A stretch of 12,655 nt of DNA, taken from the NCBI GenBank assembly GCA_002426025.1, contig DINP01000129.1, positions 1 to 12,655 of the forward strand. The letters run 5' to 3'. Both the position numbers and the translations under genes were made by a program. Each line of letters starts with the position of its first letter. Positions within the stretch are counted from its first letter, which is position 1. The notes beneath the pieces were generated by a model. The model did not search any database. It was not told the DNA's origin and saw only the letters and a list, made by a program, of their open reading frames with translations. The DNA is from Bacteroidales bacterium UBA5537. Its GTDB lineage: Bacteria > Bacteroidota > Bacteroidia > Bacteroidales > Lentimicrobiaceae. Shown in pieces: positions 7,780 through 12,655 of the stretch.

Positions 7780-8229
7780 ATGAAGCAGGCATTCAATCTA
7801 ATCCAGATAATAACAATTATCCTTCTTTTTTCTTCGTTCGATGAACCGGATAAGGAAAACGCCGATTTAACAGTTGAGGTTAAAGGGCTCCGCAATTCAA
7901 CAGGAACTGTACTTTTTGCTTTGTACAACAGGGAAGATGCATTTCCTGATGAACACTATCAAAAGTATTACAGAAAGCTTACGGGTAAAATTGTGAATGG
8001 AGCGGCAATAATGACATTCGAAAATCTGCCGGTTGGGAAGTATGCAGTGAATATCCTTCACGATGAAAATAATGATGGTAAAATTAAGAAGGGCCTGATT
8101 TTCCCAAAAGAGGGAATTGGCTTCTCCAATTATGAATCGGTAGGCATCACCAACAGACCCGAATTTTCAAAAGCATCATTCAACTTGCTGTCCGACAAAG
8201 AGATATCAATTCACATAATTTACTTTTAG
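7780..8229 (+). CDS. DUF2141 family exported protein
   Basis: The 149-residue product begins with a hydrophobic stretch (FNLIQIITIILLFSSF, residues 5-20) that looks like a signal peptide or lipid-free membrane anchor. The rest matches the DUF2141 family: LTVEVKGLRNSTGTVLFALYN near residues 30-50, YAVNILHDENNDGK (88-101), GIGFSNY (112-118) and RPEFSKASFNL. This is a small beta-sandwich, and the DENNDGK loop is the family hallmark that could hold Ca2+. No enzymatic role is established. The ATG at 7780 is chosen because AGGAG lies 7 bases ahead (7768-7772) and only one base separates it from the pump stop; an in-frame ATG at 7735 would overlap the pump gene and remove the clean signal peptide. 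Tight coupling implies a role in the envelope function of the pump. Confidence 0.85.
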   Translation: MKQAFNLIQIITIILLFSSFDEPDKENADLTVEVKGLRNSTGTVLFALYNREDAFPDEHYQKYYRKLTGKIVNGAAIMTFENLPVGKYAVNILHDENNDGKIKKGLIFPKEGIGFSNYESVGITNRPEFSKASFNLLSDKEISIHIIYF

Positions 8230-8237
8230 CCAATGAA

Positions 8238-9134
8238 ATGAAAAGGTATTTGATACTGATCCTGATTTCAATAAGATTTATTACTCCGGGTTTTAGTCAG
8301 GGCAGCAATTCTCAATTAGGAGCGGAGTTAAGCCTGATATCCCAGGTAAATCAGGGCAACAGCTATATTACCTTTCCCACCGATATTGGTAATATTGAAT
8401 CCCTTTGGTTCGAGGGAAATGTAATCCCGAATTTTTACATCCGAAAAAGTAAGAACTCACAACTTATGGGTGTACTTACACCGCAAATTATCGTACGGAT
8501 GTATCAGGAGAAATCATATCCCGTCAAAACGCCAAGCTATATCCCTCAGGTTACTATTTATTACATGGTTGCCGGAAACAAAAAGATCAATAATCTAAGT
8601 CTGTTTGGTCGCCTGGCGCACCATTCCAACGGTCAGGACGGTGATTTCTTTTTAGAAAATGGAGAGGTGAATTTATTGTCAGGAAACTTCGCAACAAATT
8701 ATTTAGAAGCTGGCTTAATAAAAACAAACATCAACTCCCGCTTCAATGCGCACCAGTTTTTCAAAACATCATTGGAAATCCATCCCAAAGCATGGATAAG
8801 TACTGAGCTTGAAGGGATTTATAGCAGGTTTCGATGGAATAATTCTGTTTCAATATTTAAATTACCTGCTGGCAATAACTTGGCTCCCAAAAAGAATGCA
8901 GATTTATCTTTAAAAGGGGAAGCAACATGGATGTTTGGCGATGTAAAGGATTGGGCTGGTATTTCGGCTGACAGACTTAATGTGCGGCTTACATTATACT
9001 ATCATCCCAAATTCCTTGAGGATATCGGGCTGTTTGTGCAGTATTACCATGGCTCTGATTATTACAATATGTACTTCGGCCATATGCTGGATTTAATACG
9101 GTTTGGATTAATGACGGAAAAGTTGCGTTTTTAG
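8238..9134 (+). CDS. Outer-membrane barrel resembling phospholipase A1 (PldA/OMPLA-like)
   Basis: The 298-residue protein has a signal peptide (MKRYLILILISIRFITPGFSQ, likely cleaved near residue 21), alternating hydrophobic beta strands and a terminal Phe, all typical of an outer-membrane barrel. It carries HHSNGQ at residues 128-133, matching the HQSNGR catalytic segment of OMPLA: H128 and S130 align with His142 and Ser144. The catalytic Asn is less certain; N141 or N145 are candidates. The C-terminal FVQYYHGSDYYNMYFGHML, followed by RFGL, resembles the last strands of PldA with its GYGESLIDYN region. If active it would hydrolyse acyl chains of outer-membrane phospholipids, needing Ca2+ and dimerisation. 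It starts 8 bases after the DUF2141 gene. An ATG at 8233 gives only Met-Lys-stop. Barrel: likely; lipase family: moderate. Confidence 0.6.
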   Translation: MKRYLILILISIRFITPGFSQGSNSQLGAELSLISQVNQGNSYITFPTDIGNIESLWFEGNVIPNFYIRKSKNSQLMGVLTPQIIVRMYQEKSYPVKTPSYIPQVTIYYMVAGNKKINNLSLFGRLAHHSNGQDGDFFLENGEVNLLSGNFATNYLEAGLIKTNINSRFNAHQFFKTSLEIHPKAWISTELEGIYSRFRWNNSVSIFKLPAGNNLAPKKNADLSLKGEATWMFGDVKDWAGISADRLNVRLTLYYHPKFLEDIGLFVQYYHGSDYYNMYFGHMLDLIRFGLMTEKLRF

Positions 9135-9180
9135 TCACAGCCAATTTTGAATGTAATATATAATTAAACAAATTAAACTA

Positions 9181-9579
9181 ATGAAGAAAAATGAGATAAG
9201 TACAGAAGACAAGATTATACACGCAGCGTATAGCATCTTTCTTGTATTTGGGTATTATGGAACTAAACTTCCACAAATTGCGAGCAAAGCAGGCGTAAAC
9301 AAATCAGCTATACATTATTATTTCCGTTCAAAGGACAAACTTTACGCTAAAGTCGTCAAATTGGTTATTGATATAATTTTAACTACTAAATTGGCCTCTT
9401 ATATGCCTCAGGAAGCAATGGGTAATCCAGTTTGGTTTCTGTTTACTGAACTATACAACAATCCTAGTATATTTGAACAAACGATTAAGGAACTTTACCC
9501 TGACGATTGGGAAAGCAAATTAACAGATGTAAACAACTGGCTTGAATTTTCAAACGTACCTTTGACTAAAAAGCAGTAA
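9181..9579 (+). CDS. Short TetR-family regulator
   Basis: The N-terminal half is a clear TetR helix-turn-helix (residues about 8-55): KIIHAAYSIFLVFGYYGTKL, then IASKAGVNKSAIHYYFRSKDKLY, with K51 and the aromatic Tyr-Phe in place. The product is only 132 residues, against about 190-200 for the family, and the ligand-binding part is short, ending WLEFSNVPLTKKQ. It could be a natural short variant or a gene cut off at its 3' end by an early stop; I see no obvious continuation in other frames after 9579. G+C in the first 360 bases is about 34 percent by hand count, lower than the pump gene (about 45 percent in a sampled stretch). It lies 46 bases after the PldA-like gene, with no TetR-type operator like those at 195 and 1646 nearby, and may be co-transcribed or separate. 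Confidence 0.8.
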   Translation: MKKNEISTEDKIIHAAYSIFLVFGYYGTKLPQIASKAGVNKSAIHYYFRSKDKLYAKVVKLVIDIILTTKLASYMPQEAMGNPVWFLFTELYNNPSIFEQTIKELYPDDWESKLTDVNNWLEFSNVPLTKKQ

Positions 9580-9661
9580 ATTTTAATTATTGAAATAAAA
9601 CGATTCTCTAAGTTATTTGTCATAAGAATCAGTTCATTTTTAGATTGAGATAGTACCTTTA

Positions 9662-10870
9662 TTATTTTAAATCCCAATTTAACAATTTCCTATCTCCTTC
9701 TAGAAATTTGATCTTGGTTATATCTTGACTCATTTCTATAGTTCCTTTGTATTCACCGCTATCATTCCGAACGGCAAAATATCGTATATGAATGAATCGG
9801 GCTTTCATCTGTATCCAGAAATCGGCATGATCCTTTTTCCCTTTCCTGAAAGCATCAATAATCTGGTTAACCACATGAACGCTGTCAGCCGGGTGGCAGT
9901 TCTGAACCTTACGCCCGATAATCGCATTTACTCTGGGAAAGATTCGTTCTTTACCCACAGAGAAGTAGCACACCTCGTCATGCTCATCAATAAAGGTTAT
10001 ATCCAGGGGCAAGGTATTGAGCATCAGCTTCAGTTGATCAGGTAACAGAAATCCGCTGCCCATATCAATTTTATCATCCATAAAAAGTTCACTTGCAAGT
10101 TCACCTTTTACCGGTTTTGGCGGCTCAATATAACACCAGCCTATTTCACTGCTTTGATGCAGCATTTTAGCCCATTCTTTTTCAGGAACAGCCTGTAATG
10201 CAATCGGGAATACAATCTGCTCTTCCCTAAAAATAATTGGCAATACGACAAAAAACAATTTACCCAGTTCTTTATTCAAAACGTTAAGCGAGGGTGTGTC
10301 AGAACGCAACAGTTCGTCAATTTCCTTCAAACTTTTTCTGAAATCATCGTGAAACGCCCACATTACCTGCAGGCATCGGTATTGAGGGAAAGTCTGCTCA
10401 ATGTAAGGGAACAAAATATTCTCCTTCTTGATATAATGCAGATCATATTGTTGCAATTGAACAATCAGTTCCCGCATTGTTGCGATCAATTCTGAGCTAT
10501 CGTCGGCGTTGCCATGAAAAAGTTGTTTTGTTACAGTCCTCAGTCTATTCATCAAGACTTTAACATGCTGATTTTCAAGCATCATATAATAGAGGTAATG
10601 GCCCTGGGCTGGCTTTTCCCAATGGTAGGTATTGAGCGATTTGAAAAATATATTGATAATTTTCCCAACCCCGGCTTTCAATTCATCAAAGGGGAATCCA
10701 TCAATCAGCATTTTGTCGAGGACAGCCATTGTTTCCCATGGTGTAACGGTATCAATAACAACTCTGTGCTTTTCAACCAGCACCTTGCCTTTTCCACCCT
10801 TAACAAGGCCCTGGCAAAGCTCAATCAGCGCGTCCATGCGCTCTGCATCATTATTAAAAATCTCTGACAT
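9662..10870 (-). CDS. DUF438, hemerythrin-like and PAS domain sensor protein
   Basis: The 402-residue soluble protein has three parts. Residues about 8-75 match DUF438. Residues about 85-235 form a hemerythrin-like four-helix bundle, with likely iron ligands H102, H145 and E150 (HYIKKENILFPY), H174 (WAFHDDFR) and E216/E217 (FREEQIVFP). Residues about 285-395 are a PAS domain (LDITFIDEHDEVCYF, then ERIFPR, IIGRKVQNCHP, FWIQMKARFIHIRYFAV and GTIEMSQDIT). The family is linked to sensing or handling O2 or NO in anaerobes through the di-iron centre and PAS domain. There is no kinase, cyclase or DNA-binding output domain, so any signalling needs a partner. It points toward the third TetR gene (82 bases between the stops) and has its own -7 promoter element upstream, so it is a separate unit from the efflux operon. 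Confidence 0.92.
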   Translation of the reverse strand: MSEIFNNDAERMDALIELCQGLVKGGKGKVLVEKHRVVIDTVTPWETMAVLDKMLIDGFPFDELKAGVGKIINIFFKSLNTYHWEKPAQGHYLYYMMLENQHVKVLMNRLRTVTKQLFHGNADDSSELIATMRELIVQLQQYDLHYIKKENILFPYIEQTFPQYRCLQVMWAFHDDFRKSLKEIDELLRSDTPSLNVLNKELGKLFFVVLPIIFREEQIVFPIALQAVPEKEWAKMLHQSSEIGWCYIEPPKPVKGELASELFMDDKIDMGSGFLLPDQLKLMLNTLPLDITFIDEHDEVCYFSVGKERIFPRVNAIIGRKVQNCHPADSVHVVNQIIDAFRKGKKDHADFWIQMKARFIHIRYFAVRNDSGEYKGTIEMSQDITKIKFLEGDRKLLNWDLK

Positions 10871-10886
10871 GCTATAATTTTTAACG

Positions 10887-10894
10887 CAAATGTA
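10887..10894 (-). promoter_or_regulatory. Bacteroidetes -7 element of the hemerythrin-PAS gene
   Basis: Read on the minus strand, TACATTTG matches TAnnTTTG exactly and lies 16 bases before the ATG at 10870. The transcript leader would be only about 10 bases. I could not find a TTTG about 20 bases further upstream, so the -33 element is missing or degenerate. Confidence 0.45.
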
Positions 10895-10942
10895 TAATGA
10901 AAAGGGGGAAGATAGATCATAAGTAGGCTTGAATTGACTTAC

Positions 10943-10965
10943 AGAAAGTGAACCAACTACTTTCT
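10943..10965. repeat. Inverted repeat upstream of the hemerythrin-PAS gene
   Basis: AGAAAGT (10943-10949) and ACTTTCT (10959-10965) are perfect 7-base inverted arms around a 9-base spacer. TTT follows on the + strand, but no + strand gene ends here, so it is unlikely to be a terminator. It lies about 75-95 bases upstream of the minus-strand start at 10870 and could be a regulator site. Confidence 0.35.
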
Positions 10966-11166
10966 TTTGGTATTTACTTCAACTCCTTACCGGTCTATCA
11001 GCTGGGCTTAGGTGGGAAAACAGAATTTATTCTTCTGCTGTCAATTTTCAAAAAAGTGAATTCCGATGGGAGTTAAAGTGGAATTTAGGCAGTCTTTTGG
11101 TGTCGCATAGTGTGAGTAACGACGGCTCTCATCTGGTAGATTGAGAAGTACAGGCTTGATGCTTCG

Positions 11167-11183
11167 TTCGTTTTATAAACGAA
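11167..11183. repeat. Inverted repeat downstream of the protease-like gene
   Basis: TTCGTTT-TAT-AAACGAA is a perfect 7-base hairpin 75 bases beyond the stop of the minus-strand gene. On the minus strand it is followed by CGAAGC rather than a T run, so it is not a standard intrinsic terminator. It could still be a transcript-end structure or a protein site. Confidence 0.35.
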
Positions 11184-11257
11184 ATGTCAATTCCAATCCA
11201 CAGAGATATATCATCAAGTAAATTCATGGCATCAAATAGTGATATAAACTCCGCCGT

Positions 11258-12655
11258 TCATAACCTGACCAGCGACCAGCTTTTAAACGTACACCAGTTA
11301 AAGGCGTAGCCGCCGGGGCCACTGCCGGGGTCATTGCTGTTTCCGCTTGTGCCATTTGCTAAAAAGGCGGTGTTGGCGACTGCAGCAGTGTTTTCAATTT
11401 TCTGGCCATCTGCGCTGATGGTATAAGCTCCTGCTGTATTTTTAGTGGCGATATAGGAACCGTTAGGGAATTTGATAATAATTCCCATACCCACATCAGA
11501 TACCGACCCATAGTTTGCCGGCAGAAACGCCATACTAATCTGCGGGTCGGGGGTTACTGCCATAGTGGCTCCGAATGAAGCATCACTACAGGTAACAGCT
11601 GAAATTTTCATCAAATGAGGGTAACCGGGTGTAACAACGTTCGGCTGTAGGGTTATGGTGAGAATAAAACTGGTATTAACAACCTGCGGTGGGCCCGATT
11701 GCTGCGGTATTTCGGCCTTATAATAGAAGGTTCCGCTCCATTTGCCGGTGTAATCTACTTGGGGCCCGGTGCCTGCAAAAATGTTAAACAACTGAGTGGC
11801 AGTTGGTAGCTGTCCGTTGTGTTCGGCCTGATAAGTGAATAATGCAGTCGTAATATCAGGAATCTTCACTTCAATATCTGCTTGCTTAAGCATTTCAAAC
11901 GTCTGTGCTACCAGATTAGATATTCTGGGTACCGCAAATGAATTGCCTGTGCCGGGACAAGCGAATCCCGGAATCGTGACATCACAGGCCGGTGCACTCA
12001 GATAATTCGCGGTGCCTCTGTCAGCATAGCCCATTCCGCATCCTAAAGGAGCCTCCTGCGATCCAACCATATAGATATGACCCCACACAGGTGAACCGGG
12101 GAATTCGGCATGAAGGTATTCGAGATCATCGGTTTCGTTGATGTTGGTATCGCCTGCCGACATCAGCAACACAGCATTGTCGAGCAGATGCGGTGTCTTC
12201 ATTTCAATGGCCTGGAACATAGTAATGTACCGCCTATAATACCAGTAATTGTCACCCTCTACATTGTCAAATCCGCCCATCGACATATTAATTACCACCG
12301 GCAGGTTGTTGGCATGAGCATAATTCAGCACCTCAAGGGTCTTCTTCATAGCTTTGCAATAATCGGCTCCTTTCAGTTCGCCACTTTCAGGCACGGTAAC
12401 ATCGTTGATATTTACACTCACACCACTCGCTCCGGCAACATTGGCCACGCCCTGCATGTGAGTCATATCTCCTCCTTCGCATGACATAACTGTGTTCAGA
12501 TCAATGGTTTGAATAATGCTGTTTTTATCTCCCGTCAGGGTTAATCCCGTTTGGGTATTTTTTTCATTCAAACCAGTGCTGCTTTCTGCTCTGTTTATAC
12601 CGGCATCTGATTTCATGCAGATAACAGAGTTGGGAAATGCATCAGCTACCAGGGC
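11258..12655 (-). CDS. Subtilisin-fold (S8-like) protease-like protein, 3' part
   Basis: The frame stays open to the window edge, 13 codons beyond the ATG at 12616, so the gene is partial at its 5' end; 465 residues are visible (numbered from the first visible codon). Subtilase landmarks appear in order: SDAGIN with D17 as the likely catalytic Asp, GGDMTHMQGVA (D63-H66 region) where the HGTH motif belongs, VVINMSMGG near 120-130, MSAGD with D169 at the oxyanion position, and GTGNSFAVP with S239 as the nucleophile in an S-x-A-x-P setting. The D169-S239 spacing of 70 resembles subtilisin (66). The oxyanion Asn is Asp, and the catalytic His is H66 or missing. After about residue 299 comes a beta-rich C-terminal domain opening DYTGKWSGTFYY. 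No T9SS sorting domain is apparent. It may be a secreted or cell-surface enzyme or a pseudoprotease. Confidence 0.75.
   Translation of the reverse strand, partial: ALVADAFPNSVICMKSDAGINRAESSTGLNEKNTQTGLTLTGDKNSIIQTIDLNTVMSCEGGDMTHMQGVANVAGASGVSVNINDVTVPESGELKGADYCKAMKKTLEVLNYAHANNLPVVINMSMGGFDNVEGDNYWYYRRYITMFQAIEMKTPHLLDNAVLLMSAGDTNINETDDLEYLHAEFPGSPVWGHIYMVGSQEAPLGCGMGYADRGTANYLSAPACDVTIPGFACPGTGNSFAVPRISNLVAQTFEMLKQADIEVKIPDITTALFTYQAEHNGQLPTATQLFNIFAGTGPQVDYTGKWSGTFYYKAEIPQQSGPPQVVNTSFILTITLQPNVVTPGYPHLMKISAVTCSDASFGATMAVTPDPQISMAFLPANYGSVSDVGMGIIIKFPNGSYIATKNTAGAYTISADGQKIENTAAVANTAFLANGTSGNSNDPGSGPGGYAFNWCTFKSWSLVRL

Larger units (their letters stand above)
10895..11257. other. Intergenic region with short repeats, no gene seen
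   Basis: About 360 bases separate the hemerythrin-PAS gene start from the protease-like gene end. I see no open reading frame of note on either strand. AAAGTGAA occurs at 10945-10952 and 11053-11060 and AAAGTGGAA at 11075-11083; TGTCAATT occurs at 11039-11046 and 11185-11192. Two inverted repeats are listed separately. Repeated short motifs of this kind can mark an old insertion-sequence end or a multi-site regulatory region, but no transposase fragment is visible. Confidence 0.4.

Noticed and set aside
9602..9630. Possible terminator hairpin GATTCT/AGAATC between the convergent genes
   Set aside because: The stem is only 6 bases with a 17-base loop and no T run directly after it.
10085..10104. 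Tandem AAGTTCAC half-sites resembling the TetR operator half
   Set aside because: They are direct, not inverted, repeats and lie in the coding sequence of the hemerythrin-PAS gene.

Overview
The window looks like chromosomal DNA from a member of the Bacteroidota. The evidence is a promoter with the Bacteroidetes-type -7 element TAnnTTTG (188-195), weak or absent Shine-Dalgarno sequences before most starts, moderate to low G+C, and protein sequences of Bacteroidetes character (DUF2141, a TolC/HlyD/RND set, a DUF438-hemerythrin-PAS protein). I cannot assign a genus.

Layout: 1-246 is a promoter region with several short inverted repeats and a TetR-type operator over the presumed transcription start. 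From 247 to 9134 nine genes run on the + strand with gaps of 1 to 60 bases and look like one operon. In order they are a small degenerate cupin, a TetR regulator, a four-helix membrane protein, a second related TetR regulator, a TolC-like outer-membrane channel, a periplasmic adaptor, an RND pump of 1031 residues, a small exported DUF2141 protein, and an outer-membrane barrel resembling phospholipase A1 (PldA/OMPLA). A third, short and AT-rich TetR gene (9181-9579) follows. On the - strand are a DUF438/hemerythrin/PAS sensor gene (9662-10870) and the 3' part of a subtilisin-fold protease-like gene (11258-12655) that runs off the right edge. About 390 bases between these two hold only short repeats.

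How the genes may work together: the three central genes form a complete tripartite efflux system. The upstream TetR genes probably control it. A 20-bp imperfect palindrome at the operon promoter (195-214) recurs, 15 of 20 bases identical, just before the second TetR gene (1646-1665). This suggests autoregulation at two points of the same operon. The second TetR has lost the usual Tyr and Lys of its DNA-recognition region, so it may be a partner or ligand sensor rather than a standard repressor. The DUF2141 and PldA-like genes are packed 1 and 8 bases after the pump gene. This suggests the whole unit acts on the cell envelope, perhaps on outer-membrane lipids or membrane-active compounds; that is inference only.

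Most worth checking: the duplicated operator with its pair of related TetR proteins, the RND/DUF2141/PldA-like combination, and the protease-like protein at the right end, which has Asp where subtilases have the oxyanion Asn.
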